This document shows positions 22,741 through 31,451 of a stretch of 64,000 nt of DNA, piece after piece. The notes beneath the pieces are model-generated. The model was not told the origin of the DNA, ran no database searches, and saw nothing but the letters and a program-made list of their open reading frames with translations. This stretch comes from a virus. Location: positions 1-64,000 of the IMG/VR virus record IMGVR_UViG_3300025073_000041. One strand, written 5' to 3'. Every line of letters starts with the position of its first letter. Position 1 is the first letter of the stretch. Both the position numbers and the translations under genes were made by a program.

Positions 22741-22793
22741 AAAAATACATATACATAAATATACATTAAAAATACATATACATAAATATACAT
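22741..22793. repeat. 27-bp AT-rich direct repeat, two copies
   Basis: AAAAATACATATACATAAAT... occurs at 22741 and again at 22768, ahead of the ATATGGTCA motif and the promoter at 22853. Confidence 0.9.
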
Positions 22794-22852
22794 ATATGGT
22801 CACGTATTGCATAGCATCGAATAAATCGGCAAGGCAAACAAAAAAAAAGAGA

Positions 22853-22881
22853 TTGACACTTCAATTTAGATTTGATAGACT
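22853..22881 (+). promoter_or_regulatory. Promoter
   Basis: TTGACA, 17-base spacer CTTCAATTTAGATTTGA, TAGACT. It is part of a repeated regulatory cassette (compare 20422 and 23399). Confidence 0.7.
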
Positions 22882-22928
22882 GCCCAAAGAATCGAACAGA
22901 CAAGGCAAGAAAAAGAAAAGAGGACGCC

Positions 22929-23255
22929 ATGACAAAGACAGAAAAGCAAGAACAGCTCCAGGCATCTCGCAAGAGACTCGAAAGCCTTGTGTCACCTGGA
23001 CAGCGCATTTTCGCAAGGTACGAGTCGCGGTCCCGTTCTGGAATGTATCGAACCGTGCGCCTGTATGTGATTCAAGGTGAGGATTTGATCAACATCACAG
23101 GAGCAGTGGCAACGGTTCTGGCATGGCGCTACGACAGACGCCATGAGGCAATCGGTTATAAAGGTTGCGGGTTTTCTGCAACAGACGAAGCGGTCATGGA
23201 CCTGAGTCTTGCGCTTTTTAATAACGCATATGCTCTTCAATGCTGCACGTTCTGA
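22929..23255 (+). CDS. Hypothetical early protein
   Basis: 108 residues from ATG 22929 behind AAGAGGACGCC. Basic first half, then a small beta-rich part (V-R-L-Y-V-I-Q-G-E-D). No family recognised. Confidence 0.6.
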   Translation: MTKTEKQEQLQASRKRLESLVSPGQRIFARYESRSRSGMYRTVRLYVIQGEDLINITGAVATVLAWRYDRRHEAIGYKGCGFSATDEAVMDLSLALFNNAYALQCCTF

Positions 23256-23398
23256 GCAAGGCAAAGAAAAAAACAAGGACTAGGACAAACCATAGGACAG
23301 AAGAGATGGCGTTGTAGTGCAACATATGGTCATGGAGGCTAAACAAATAGACACATATATATAGAGACAATAAAAACATGTTGGTTGTCGGATTTTTA

Positions 23399-23427
23399 TT
23401 GACTGTCAATTTAAATTCGTGTAGAGT
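23399..23427 (+). promoter_or_regulatory. Promoter
   Basis: TTGACT, 17-base spacer GTCAATTTAAATTCGTG, TAGAGT. Preceded, like those at 20422 and 22853, by an ATATGGTCA motif and a TATATA stretch. Confidence 0.7.
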
Positions 23428-23481
23428 GGTTTCATTGCACGAAGAAAACAAACAGTCAAACAACAGTAGGAGACACAGGCA

Positions 23482-24033
23482 ATGACAACCAACAATGCGC
23501 TTCAGGATAAGGTTTCTTCTCTTCAAGCACAGGCAGCAGAACTTCAGGCGAAGGCAAATGAAATTCAGGCATCATTGATGGTTTATACCTCGTCTGCCGC
23601 TTTTGTGGCAGCCGTCAAGAAGGACAAGGAAATTAACGACATCTGCTGGAACGAAAAGATCGGCGTTCTTCATACCTACGGTGGCAACGATTTTTTGAAC
23701 GCCACCCCAAAGGAGCTGTTTGGCAACAGGATTCCTGCGGTCCCTGCGGTTCCTTCCTGTCCTGCTGGAGCATGTTCCGATTGTCGGGAAGGGTACGAAG
23801 AGATTATTCTGAGCTTGGTGAAAGATAAGGCCAATTGGATGATGGAAGAAGGATGGTGGACCGGCCATGTCCACTGTGTGAAGCTTCGCAGGCTTGTTGT
23901 TGAGAAAGTTGGAGGGGAGAGAAATTTCTCGCAAGGTAGATATAGTGCGACTCTCCGTCGCTTGGTTAACCGGCAGTGTTTGGAACAGGATGGTCGCTCA
24001 CTCAACACATCTTATAAGATCAAAAACGGCTAG
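23482..24033 (+). CDS. Hypothetical protein with N-terminal coiled coil
   Basis: 183 residues behind AGGAGACACAGGC. Residues about 5-32 form a heptad-rich helix (L-Q-A-Q-A-A-E-L-Q-A-K-A). A Pro/Cys-rich segment (C-P-A-G-A-C-S-D-C) lies near 92-100. No known family. GC content is higher than in the genes to its left. Confidence 0.65.
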   Translation: MTTNNALQDKVSSLQAQAAELQAKANEIQASLMVYTSSAAFVAAVKKDKEINDICWNEKIGVLHTYGGNDFLNATPKELFGNRIPAVPAVPSCPAGACSDCREGYEEIILSLVKDKANWMMEEGWWTGHVHCVKLRRLVVEKVGGERNFSQGRYSATLRRLVNRQCLEQDGRSLNTSYKIKNG

Positions 24034-24252
24034 ATCTGTGTCTGTACCTCATCCTTCCTTCTGCCCTTCCCCGTTAGTCCCGTCTAGATCATGTGAGATA
24101 GCCTGATCTGATCTCGCCAAGAAAGAAAAAGAATTGAGAGATCTCGCGGAGTTAGGGCAAGAGAAGAAAAAAGATCTAGACCCTGGGCCACGAACCGATC
24201 TAAGTTTCCTGGACAGTCAAACAACGGTTCTAACCAAGGGGAGAAAAAACAA

Positions 24253-24384
24253 ATGAACCGCAACGCTCTTCTCGCCTCGCTCCGTTCCCAGATCACTCCT
24301 CGTGCATTGGTCCTGGCTGGCGTCTTTGACACGCTGTGTCTGGTGGCAATCGTGGTGGCGATCCTGGTCTCGTGCCTGTCTTGA
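24253..24384 (+). CDS. Small single-pass membrane protein
   Basis: 43 residues: basic start (M-N-R-N-A-L-L-A-S-L-R), then a hydrophobic helix (L-C-L-V-A-I-V-V-A-I-L-V). AAGGGGAG lies upstream. GC-rich codons like the next gene. Function unknown. Confidence 0.5.
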   Translation: MNRNALLASLRSQITPRALVLAGVFDTLCLVAIVVAILVSCLS

Positions 24385-24414
24385 CAAGACACAAAAAAAG
24401 AAAGAGGTATATAT

Positions 24415-24738
24415 ATGAACACCCAGATCAACGCTCAGCGACTTCTGCCCGCGCCTCGCCAGCCTAAGGCTCTGCTCTACCCTGCCCGGCAGCCCGTGTC
24501 CGTCCGCCTGGCCATGCGTCGACGCGAAGATAACAGCCGCGTCACATGGGCTGGCTTGCCTCTGGCTGAGCTGGCTTCCAGGGTCGGCCGCTACGCCATG
24601 GCACTGGACAGCGACGGCAGCTCAACCGATCTGTGGCGCTTTTGCGATGGGAGCGCGATGACTCGCGACGTGTTGGGAGTGCTGGCGTTCTGGCGCAGCG
24701 CGTCGGACGTCGACGTCGAGATCCTGGCCAGCGAATAG
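24415..24738 (+). CDS. GC-rich hypothetical protein
   Basis: 107 residues with AAAGAGG before the ATG. Arg/Ala/Leu-rich, unlike the Lys-rich local proteins; probably acquired from a GC-rich genome, perhaps together with the DUF932 gene. No family recognised. The 690 bases to the next gene hold a G8/C-rich low-complexity tract (24770-24810) and the deleted element at 25.2 kb. Confidence 0.5.
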   Translation: MNTQINAQRLLPAPRQPKALLYPARQPVSVRLAMRRREDNSRVTWAGLPLAELASRVGRYAMALDSDGSSTDLWRFCDGSAMTRDVLGVLAFWRSASDVDVEILASE

Positions 24739-25167
24739 TCGCAAGGCAAGAAAAAGAAAATGGCGAGACAGGGGGGGGACCCCTCCCCCCTCCCCTCCCT
24801 CCCCCGCCCGGGATCTATGTCTCCGGGGATCGGCCAAGCATCAGGAGGGAGCTATACCCGTTTCCCATACGGGGATAATTTTTACACAGATCCGTCCCCT
24901 TCTGCCGTCCTCTTCTGCCTTCTGGCTTCAGCAAAGTTCACAGCTAGCTCACAATAAGATTAAATAAAGTATCACATATCCCGCGCCCTCGCACCCACAA
25001 TATCCCACATTGTCTTAAAAAAAAGATCATGTTCCGCCTTTTTTGAAGAATTCCGGAGGTTTCTTGGCGAATTTGAAAAAAAGATATGGATGTCATGGGA
25101 CGGAAAAATCCGGGGGAATATTTTGGTATAGATTGCCCAAGGAGGGATGGCAAGGAAGAAAATATAA

Positions 25168-25376
25168 AAAAGAAGTATATTCCCCTTCGTATGTTATATT
25201 TATAGTATGTCGAAGTTTCGTACTACGACCCATGAAAGAACCGCCGCCCTGGCGGGGATAGCCTGCTGTCAAGAAAGCTCTGGTTCTGGCCTTGCGGCGA
25301 GAACGAAACTTTCTCATGGGCAGGAATCGAGCAATCATGTTAACTAAGGAGTTCATGGTTTAAGTCTCGAAGGGGA
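25168..25376 (+). mobile_element. Internally deleted TnpB-element derivative, copy D
   Basis: Matches copy C from TATATT...TTATAG through the 46-codon fused frame (25207-25347) to GGTTTAAGTCTCGAAGGGGA. The internal junction (ATGAAAGAACCGCC) is the same. The left terminal inverted repeat is not visible, so the left end is lost or diverged. Confidence 0.75.
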
Positions 25377-25427
25377 AAAGAGCTATTTATTAGGGCAATG
25401 CCAAGAGAGGCAAAAGGAATAAAATAA

Positions 25428-25994
25428 ATGAAGAATAAGGCTCTTTATAGATTAATAAAAGAAGAGTGCGAGGACGTATTCACAAATAAAAATAAAAAGG
25501 CTTCTCTTGCCCCTGTTTCGGAAGAGTTTGAGCCCGAGAGAAAGAAATCTTTTGATGAGAATCGTTGCAATGATGTTGCTTCGAAGGTTTTAAAGATTGC
25601 TCGAGATAAGCTTCCCAAGATTCAGGTTGGCCTGAAGAGGGAAAGCACCAGCAAGCCTTTGATGTCCAATGGCAGTCTTTCTTATTATTATCCTGTGAAA
25701 GATGGAACCGAAAACGATAACGATTTCTTTTTGGATCTTTATTTGGGAGATTTTGAAGGAAGGCCAAATCCAAGAGTTTTATGGGTTTGTTTAACGCATG
25801 GGGACAAGAGCGTTGCTGCTGTGGATAAGACAACTGCTCCAACGAGACTTGGAACGAAAGCTCCTGGTTCTAGTTATTCTCATGATGAAAAGACGGAAAA
25901 GGGTTGTTTAAAGTTTATCTCTTCGGAATCAAATTTTGAGATTGCAGCAAAGGTTGCCGAAGAAGTTATGAAAATTATTCCATTTGGGAAATAA
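25428..25994 (+). CDS. Hypothetical protein
   Basis: 188 residues, Lys-rich, mixed fold. No domain recognised. It is convergent with the minus-strand gene that ends 3 bases after its stop. Confidence 0.65.
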   Translation: MKNKALYRLIKEECEDVFTNKNKKASLAPVSEEFEPERKKSFDENRCNDVASKVLKIARDKLPKIQVGLKRESTSKPLMSNGSLSYYYPVKDGTENDNDFFLDLYLGDFEGRPNPRVLWVCLTHGDKSVAAVDKTTAPTRLGTKAPGSSYSHDEKTEKGCLKFISSESNFEIAAKVAEEVMKIIPFGK

Positions 25995-25996
25995 AC

Positions 25997-26308
25997 CTAA
26001 CCCAGCTTTGGCGGTTTGCTTCTTGGTTCGTCTTGATATGCTTTTGTTAAATCTTCTGCGCATTCTTTGCAAATATATCTCAGATAGAAATATTTATTCT
26101 TTTTTGTTTCTGGGATGTAGTTAACTTCAAAAGAAAAGAATCTGATTATGAGTTTATTGCAAATTTCGCATCTTGGAAAAGCCTTTGTTGTAAGCACTCT
26201 GGGAATCGGACCAGGATTAAATTCATCGCAGACGTATTCTGGACGCTCTTCTGTGCAGCGGTAGAAGCACCCGTCTTTCCCATCTTTGAATGGAGGCAAG
26301 GACTTCAT
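25997..26308 (-). CDS. Small zinc-finger-like protein
   Basis: 103 residues with C-E-I-C near 47-50 and C-K-E-C near 81-84, probably a two-pair zinc ribbon. Its ATG overlaps the end of the upstream gene by 4 bases. Function unknown. Confidence 0.6.
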   Translation of the reverse strand: MKSLPPFKDGKDGCFYRCTEERPEYVCDEFNPGPIPRVLTTKAFPRCEICNKLIIRFFSFEVNYIPETKKNKYFYLRYICKECAEDLTKAYQDEPRSKPPKLG

Positions 26309-26628
26309 TTTATCTTCCTATTTCGTCTCAAGAGCCAATCAAAACAATTGTCATAATCGTAGTATGACTTTTCGCCCTTTCCTTTACAGCTTGGATAGAA
26401 GTAACCGAAGCCGTTATAGCTATCTATCAAATCCCACAAAACTTTAAAATTAAAATATTTCATTCCTTCGGGAGGTAGCTCAATATCGTTTGGGGCTTCT
26501 TCCATTGGCTTTAATGCTATACGGCAAACAAGTCTTTTACGACTAATCTTTGCGTATGTTGTATAAGCGGTTTTTCCCTTTGCATCGGGTTCGTTTCCAA
26601 GAGGATAAATTTTTGTTGTCTTTGGCAT
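26305..26628 (-). CDS. Hypothetical protein
   Basis: 107 residues from ATG 26628, chosen for the AGAGGAAT site before it. Tyr/Phe-rich C-terminal half. Unknown; overlaps the next gene by 4 bases, as is usual in this operon. Confidence 0.6.
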   Translation of the reverse strand: MPKTTKIYPLGNEPDAKGKTAYTTYAKISRKRLVCRIALKPMEEAPNDIELPPEGMKYFNFKVLWDLIDSYNGFGYFYPSCKGKGEKSYYDYDNCFDWLLRRNRKIK

Positions 26629-26629
26629 T

Positions 26630-26878
26630 TTATTCCTCTGAGAGCGGAGACCAAGAAAGTATAATAGAGTTGTTTGCAAAATCTTCTTTTAACACATATC
26701 CCAAAGTCTGAAGGTTTAGCAAACAAGCTTTGAATTCATCATCTGATAGTCTACAATATTCGAAATGTTCAAGAACAATAAAATTCTTCCCACCTTTTGC
26801 AGCTTGCAGTATTCTTTCTTCCATCATTTTTTCAATTGCAATATATGTTCTCTCGGCCGCTTGTTTTGCTGTAAACAT
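26630..26878 (-). CDS. Hypothetical protein
   Basis: 82 residues, helical start (A-A-E-R-T-Y-I-A-I-E-K-M-M). The gene ends 1 base before the next start. No domain recognised. Confidence 0.6.
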   Translation of the reverse strand: MFTAKQAAERTYIAIEKMMEERILQAAKGGKNFIVLEHFEYCRLSDDEFKACLLNLQTLGYVLKEDFANNSIILSWSPLSEE

Positions 26879-26879
26879 T

Positions 26880-27521
26880 TTACAACCTCATTCCTTCGAA
26901 TTCTTCTTCGCAGACAAGTTGTTCCAACATATAAAAAAATTCGGGGGAAGAACGAATCAGCTTAAAAAGTGGATTATCATCTAATTGTGAATAAAACTCC
27001 ATGAAAGGATATTTTAGAGAGGGATAAAGATAAAAAACGTCTTCTATATTTCTATTGTCTTCAAACTGAGACCAGTTAAAAGTTGGGCTTATTTCGTCAA
27101 AAAAATCTTTCCAAACTTTAACTTTATTTTTTGTTTCTACAGAAGGGTCAAATAAGTCTTCCGCAGAGATTGCTTTAAGTTTTTCGCTTTTGTTTTGGTA
27201 ATAGGCTTCATATAGAAGGAAATCAATAAAAGAAGCGAGAGGAACGTTGCCTTTTCGTTGATTATTGTCGTCAAATATGGCTTCATAAACGGCAGAGTAT
27301 AAAGAATCCAAATTTTCGTGTTTCTTTAGAAAAAACTGTTCTTTGAAGAGACAGAGAATTTCAAAGTTACTTACTTCTGTCTCACTGCAGTATCCTTCTT
27401 TCTTCAGAAGTTCAAACCACTTTTCGTTAACTTCTTTAGTATCGAATTCGAGCCACCGAAGATAATCATCAACAACACAGAACATTTTTCGAAGGTCTTC
27501 TAGAGCATAACTGTTTTTCAT
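26880..27521 (-). CDS. Hypothetical protein downstream of ankyrin gene
   Basis: 213 residues from ATG 27521 behind AAGGAAAC; the ATG overlaps the stop of the ankyrin gene. Acidic and all-helical in appearance. No family recognised. Confidence 0.65.
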   Translation of the reverse strand: MKNSYALEDLRKMFCVVDDYLRWLEFDTKEVNEKWFELLKKEGYCSETEVSNFEILCLFKEQFFLKKHENLDSLYSAVYEAIFDDNNQRKGNVPLASFIDFLLYEAYYQNKSEKLKAISAEDLFDPSVETKNKVKVWKDFFDEISPTFNWSQFEDNRNIEDVFYLYPSLKYPFMEFYSQLDDNPLFKLIRSSPEFFYMLEQLVCEEEFEGMRL

Positions 27522-27871
27522 TTTGTTTCCTTTTTCTTGTCCAAATTCCATTTCTTGACGACTTCTGGCATTTCTTTGTTATAGTGGTCGGGGTTATGTT
27601 GATAAAGAATCTTCACGACCTCAACATGGCCTTTTTCCGAAGCCCGTCGGATGGCAAGGTTGTTATCGGCCGTTGGATCAACCCTCTTGTCGGAAAGAAG
27701 AATCTTCACGACCTCAACATGGCCGTTTTCCGAAGCCCATCGGATGGCACGGTTGTTATCGGCCGTTGGATCGAACACATCCATCGACAGAATTAAAGCC
27801 GCTTCCTTGTCTTTGCCTTTATTGCAAAGCTCCCAAAAAAGCCGCTCTCCTCTGTTTTGTTCTCTTTCCAT
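27518..27871 (-). CDS. Ankyrin-repeat protein
   Basis: 117 residues. Two clear ankyrin units (A-I-R-W-A-S-E-N-G-H-V-E-V-V-K-I-L-L and A-I-R-R-A-S-E-K-G-H-V-E-V-V-K-I-L) after a helical start. The upstream TTG in the same frame lies above the -10 box, so ATG 27871 is the likely start, which makes the message almost leaderless. The repeats are nearly identical in DNA to the fragment at 1-187. Ankyrin proteins of phages may bind host proteins; target unknown. Confidence 0.8.
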   Translation of the reverse strand: MEREQNRGERLFWELCNKGKDKEAALILSMDVFDPTADNNRAIRWASENGHVEVVKILLSDKRVDPTADNNLAIRRASEKGHVEVVKILYQHNPDHYNKEMPEVVKKWNLDKKKETK

Positions 27872-27879
27872 TTCGGCCG

Positions 27880-27908
27880 AGGATAACAAAAATAAAAGAA
27901 GATGTCAA
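27880..27908 (-). promoter_or_regulatory. Promoter giving a near-leaderless ankyrin message
   Basis: On the minus strand TTGACA, 17-base spacer, TATCCT, with only 8 bases to the ATG at 27871. Confidence 0.6.
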
Positions 27909-28192
27909 GCGGGAACTTCAAAAGAATCAATAAGCTGCTTTAAACAGTCGGAACAAAGATGAAATTCTATTTCCTGTCCGTCTTGCGGAAATGTTGAATA
28001 ATATCCGCCAGACACAAAAAAATAAAAGAAGCTTTCCTTAATCTTTGCTCTCTTAGATATGTTTTGTCTAATTGTCTCTTTTTCTCCTTGAAGCAAAGAA
28101 GCTTCATATCCGCACTTGTTGCAAACAAAAGAATGTTCAATAACTTTTTTAACTTCTTTCACCACAATCTTTTCTTTATATTTCTGCGTCAT
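27905..28192 (-). CDS. Small protein with two CxxC pairs
   Basis: 95 residues. C-N-K-C-G-Y near 24-29 and C-S-D-C near 80-83 suggest one zinc ribbon. Function unknown. Confidence 0.6.
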   Translation of the reverse strand: MTQKYKEKIVVKEVKKVIEHSFVCNKCGYEASLLQGEKETIRQNISKRAKIKESFFYFFVSGGYYSTFPQDGQEIEFHLCSDCLKQLIDSFEVPA

Positions 28193-28201
28193 TTTGTGCT
28201 C

Positions 28202-28723
28202 CTAGATTAAGAGAGAATATTCAAGGTCAACGGCAGAAGAAAGAACATATCTTTCGTCCCCTAATTCTTCTATCTTTTTTTCCAAAGACGTGCAAATCTC
28301 ATAGATAAGCCAAGAAGGGTATGAAGTTATTTCTTCTATAAACCTTTCCGTCCCCATTTGACAAAAATTGGCAGGCAAAAGAGCTTCCTTGGAAATAAAT
28401 CCATGAGGAAACTTCTGCTCAAGAACATGTTGCCGAGAGAAGAAAAAATTAATTGTTCTTGTCTCAAGCTGAACGAAATACGGAATTCTTACGACTTTAT
28501 ATCCATGTTCTTTATAAACCTCATCTTTCTTTTCATCTTTTATAATCACAGAAACGTCGTTGTAATGACGAAACCCATCAAATTCAACAATAAGCTTTAA
28601 ATCGTCATTTCTATAGTCTGGTCTGAATTTATGTTCTTTAGAAAAAGCTTTGTTGTGAATGAAGGGCTGTCCGAATATATTCTCAAGAATATTTCCCAAA
28701 GTAGATTCTGTTAAATATGTCAT
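28202..28723 (-). CDS. Restriction-endonuclease-like (DUF559/Vsr-like) protein
   Basis: 173 residues. F-R-P-D-Y, then I-V-E-F-D-G-F-R-H-Y, then H-G-Y-K-V-V-R-I-P-Y reproduce the PD-(D/E)XK-type nuclease core seen in DUF559 and very-short-patch repair proteins. It probably cuts or binds DNA. It sits between two zinc-finger genes and an HNH nuclease gene in a run of likely mobile or accessory nucleases. Confidence 0.65.
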   Translation of the reverse strand: MTYLTESTLGNILENIFGQPFIHNKAFSKEHKFRPDYRNDDLKLIVEFDGFRHYNDVSVIIKDEKKDEVYKEHGYKVVRIPYFVQLETRTINFFFSRQHVLEQKFPHGFISKEALLPANFCQMGTERFIEEITSYPSWLIYEICTSLEKKIEELGDERYVLSSAVDLEYSLLI

Positions 28724-28729
28724 AAGGGC

Positions 28730-28757
28730 ACAATATCATAAAAAACAAAGAAGTCAA
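28730..28757 (-). promoter_or_regulatory. Promoter giving a leaderless message
   Basis: Minus strand TTGACT, 16-base spacer, TATTGT, then 6 bases to the ATG at 28723; transcription should start at or beside the start codon. Confidence 0.6.
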
Positions 28758-29596
28758 GAGGAAAATACTCTATCTCCCTTTTTAAGATTTTCCTCTGCCC
28801 ATAACGGTTGCAAGTTCTTCCAATTCCAAGCTTTTTCTAATTGTCCTGGCTTCGTAAAATCAAAAGAAGACAACGGCATTATATGGTCCACATGCCATAG
28901 CCCATGATTATCCCACGTCATCCCTGGCTTGAACTGAGACTCAATCCATAAAATAAGCTCTTCAACCGAGCAGCCAAAATAATATTTCGTATTCTCTGTT
29001 TTGATTTTTGACCCACATTTGTAACGAGCAATGATTTTCCTAAACCGACCTCTAATTAAATGAGTAATTTTAAATGCTGGTTCTGTGCGATATCTTTCCA
29101 TTATTCTTTTATTAATTCTTTCTCTGTTCTTTTTTGCATAGTTGTTTTGGCACTCTTTACACCTATAATTTAACCCATCTCCTGTAGAGTTACAAATTGT
29201 ATATTCTGTTTGTGATTTTAGCGTACCACATTTTGAACATCTTTTTAATTCTTCGGGATTTTTTATAGTTGGGGAAGAAAGCTTTAAAAGTGCTCTTTTT
29301 CTTCTTTGTTCTTCCTTACAAACCTTACACAAAGAACTAACTCCGTCTCTCGTAGAAGATTCCTTGTAAAAATTCTCTAAAGTCTTCTCTTCTCCACAAG
29401 AAGAACATTTTTTTATTGCTGTTAAATCTATTTCTCTATTTTGATTCTTTTCTTTGTACGCTTGGTGTTGTTTGGCGCTTTCTATAGAGCTGCAGTCTTT
29501 ACAAATCGTATAAAGTCCTCTCGCTTTAGTCTTGCATTTGTGAAACTCTGTGATTGGTTTGTCTTGTAGACATCTGGGGCATTTTTTTGTTTCCAT
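28754..29596 (-). CDS. HNH endonuclease with N-terminal zinc motifs
   Basis: 280 residues from ATG 29596 behind GAGGAG. Three CxxC...CxxC modules (C-P-R-C/C-K-D-C, C-S-S-C/C-K-V-C, C-S-K-C/C-K-E-C) precede an HNH core: W-H-V-D-H-I-M-P-L-S and W-N-W-K-N-L-Q-P-L-W-A-E-E-N. This arrangement is typical of free-standing phage homing-type nucleases. It lies directly behind the end of the late operon. Confidence 0.85.
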   Translation of the reverse strand: METKKCPRCLQDKPITEFHKCKTKARGLYTICKDCSSIESAKQHQAYKEKNQNREIDLTAIKKCSSCGEEKTLENFYKESSTRDGVSSLCKVCKEEQRRKRALLKLSSPTIKNPEELKRCSKCGTLKSQTEYTICNSTGDGLNYRCKECQNNYAKKNRERINKRIMERYRTEPAFKITHLIRGRFRKIIARYKCGSKIKTENTKYYFGCSVEELILWIESQFKPGMTWDNHGLWHVDHIMPLSSFDFTKPGQLEKAWNWKNLQPLWAEENLKKGDRVFSS

Positions 29597-29691
29597 GTTT
29601 TCTCCTCGGCGCAAAGCCTTTCTCTAAATAGCATATATGGGAAATATTTGTGCAAGAAATCGACGAGGACAAGAAAAAGAGGATTTATGAA

Positions 29692-29722
29692 ATAAAAAGC
29701 CCCGGTTTTCACCGGGGCCAAA
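29692..29722 (-). terminator. Terminator of the late/capsid operon
   Basis: GCCCCGGT-TTTC-ACCGGGGC hairpin; on the minus strand it is followed by TTTTTATTTC. It lies 30 bases after the capsid gene stop. Confidence 0.85.
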
Positions 29723-29750
29723 ACTTAAAGTTTTAGATAAGGCCGAAGGA

Positions 29751-31451
29751 CTAGCCTTCCAAATCCGTAACAATTACAAGACCATACATATCTGACCTTA
29801 CCATCTTCTTAGCGTATCGGGTCAGACAGCCGCGACGAGGAGTGAAGTCATCCGGGTCGAGGATCACAGGGGTCATCTCAAGGGGGACGTACGGCGCGTA
29901 ACAAAACCCCGACTCCAAGAAGCCTTTACCCTTACGACCCATCAGAATCACATTGCGGGGGAAGTACGGATCAACATAGATGTCCCACTTTTTGTTGATT
30001 GAGCCGTTCTTATAAGTCCCCACGGAACCCTTCTCAGCATCACCAGTCACGTCTGCACGGAAGCCAGCAGTGAACTCAAGGATGTTGGCGATTTCAGGTG
30101 AAGTCACAACGAAGGTCGCACCGCCTCGCAGCGTCTTGCGATGGATATCAGCGCTCAGGTCGTTCATGGTCTCGACAAGAGTCTCATACCATTGGCTTAC
30201 GTTGCCAGTGAAGTCGGGCAGATTCGCACCATTGGAAGTAATATCAGCACCAGTCAGACGGTTTACGAACTTACCAGGTCTACGACTCCAGTAAAGTTTG
30301 CCAGCGGTTCCACCTTTGATCAGCTCGCCCAGGATTTCCTGGTCGATGTCTAGAGCAACGGTTTCGGACATAATGCCAGTCAGCTCAACTTCGGGATCAA
30401 CATTGTGGAACGCGCCTAGATCCTGCTCTAGCTCGGGGGTCCACTTTGCTTTCAGCTTACGAGAGCCGGCAACGATGGGCAGAGAATTTACTTTGATATT
30501 CAGCTCAGGAATATCAGTCTCGTTCTCTAGAGGCCAGTAGTTGCTACCAACGATAGAGCCCAGGCTTGTACCAGCAGCCAGTGTATCGGTCACAGGGAAG
30601 GTAATAGTAATATTGGCACTTGCACCCACAACACCAGTTCCGTTATCAGACACAACAAATAAAGAAAGAACACCGCTTGTATAATCAGTTAGTCTGCGGA
30701 TCAGTCTGTTGTTCCAAGAGCTAGTGAAACCAGTCGCATTGACGGCCATAAGACTGTTCACGTCAAATTGAGTGTCCCAAGAACTTGAAGGATTAACAGT
30801 GATTTTGTGCAGATAAAGATTTGTACCAGCAGTATTTGCATCGTCGCCTTCAGACAGTAGGTCAGCGTCAAAACGGAAGATTAATTTGTTTGCATCGGTC
30901 ATATTCGTAGAGCCGGTGGACAGAGTAATCGGAGCGCTATAGGTAAACGAAGACGACGCAACGATTGTGCTACCAGTGGCCTTTGAATAACCTTGAGACA
31001 GATTGAAATAACCAGTTTCAGCCGAAGAGCTAGTAAGAGAAATACCAGACGCGATACCAGAACCAGTCACACCACCACCATAGATTGACTCGCTAGCAGC
31101 GAAAGGACCACGAGCTGCATTACGAACGAAATCCATGAAGAAGATCAGACCAGCAGGCAGCGACATCGGTTGCACAGACACCAGGTCTTGGGCAATCAGC
31201 TCACCAAACACTCTGCGGACCAGGGGGAACGCAACAGCGGCAAAACCTTCAACTGCACCGGCTTCCATTGTGGTTGCTTCGCGCAGAAGTTCTTTTGCTT
31301 CGTTCTCTAACAGAACAACTAGGTTATCTCTTTTAATACCAGAGAGACCTTCCAGAAGACCGATCTTTTCCCATTTTTGAACTAGAGCTGAGGTTTCTTT
31401 GCGAAAATCTCTTTTCACAATACCTTCAGTTAGTTTTTGTAGAATACCCAT
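29751..31451 (-). CDS. Major capsid protein (T4 gp23-like)
   Basis: 566 residues. A-F-P-L-V-R-R-V-F-G-E-L-I-A-Q-D near 74-89 and S-V-Q-P-M-S-L-P-A-G-L-I-F near 92-104 are hallmark gp23-type segments; the end holds Y-V-P-L-E-M-T-P and D-P-D-D-F-T-P-R-R-G. The mature protein forms the capsid lattice, after gp21-type protease removes an N-terminal propeptide. GGAGA lies 13 bases before the ATG. Last gene of the late operon, next to the scaffold gene. Confidence 0.93.
   Translation of the reverse strand: MGILQKLTEGIVKRDFRKETSALVQKWEKIGLLEGLSGIKRDNLVVLLENEAKELLREATTMEAGAVEGFAAVAFPLVRRVFGELIAQDLVSVQPMSLPAGLIFFMDFVRNAARGPFAASESIYGGGVTGSGIASGISLTSSSAETGYFNLSQGYSKATGSTIVASSSFTYSAPITLSTGSTNMTDANKLIFRFDADLLSEGDDANTAGTNLYLHKITVNPSSSWDTQFDVNSLMAVNATGFTSSWNNRLIRRLTDYTSGVLSLFVVSDNGTGVVGASANITITFPVTDTLAAGTSLGSIVGSNYWPLENETDIPELNIKVNSLPIVAGSRKLKAKWTPELEQDLGAFHNVDPEVELTGIMSETVALDIDQEILGELIKGGTAGKLYWSRRPGKFVNRLTGADITSNGANLPDFTGNVSQWYETLVETMNDLSADIHRKTLRGGATFVVTSPEIANILEFTAGFRADVTGDAEKGSVGTYKNGSINKKWDIYVDPYFPRNVILMGRKGKGFLESGFCYAPYVPLEMTPVILDPDDFTPRRGCLTRYAKKMVRSDMYGLVIVTDLEG

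Noticed and set aside
24760-24957. 65-codon frame in the G/C low-complexity tract
   Set aside because: The peptide is Pro/Ser-rich because of the C-tract. A ribosome-like leader is present, but nothing else supports it.
29751-29760. Late operon continuing leftwards into the HNH and nuclease genes
   Set aside because: A strong terminator at 29692-29722 separates them, and the HNH gene has its own promoter-like and ribosome sites.
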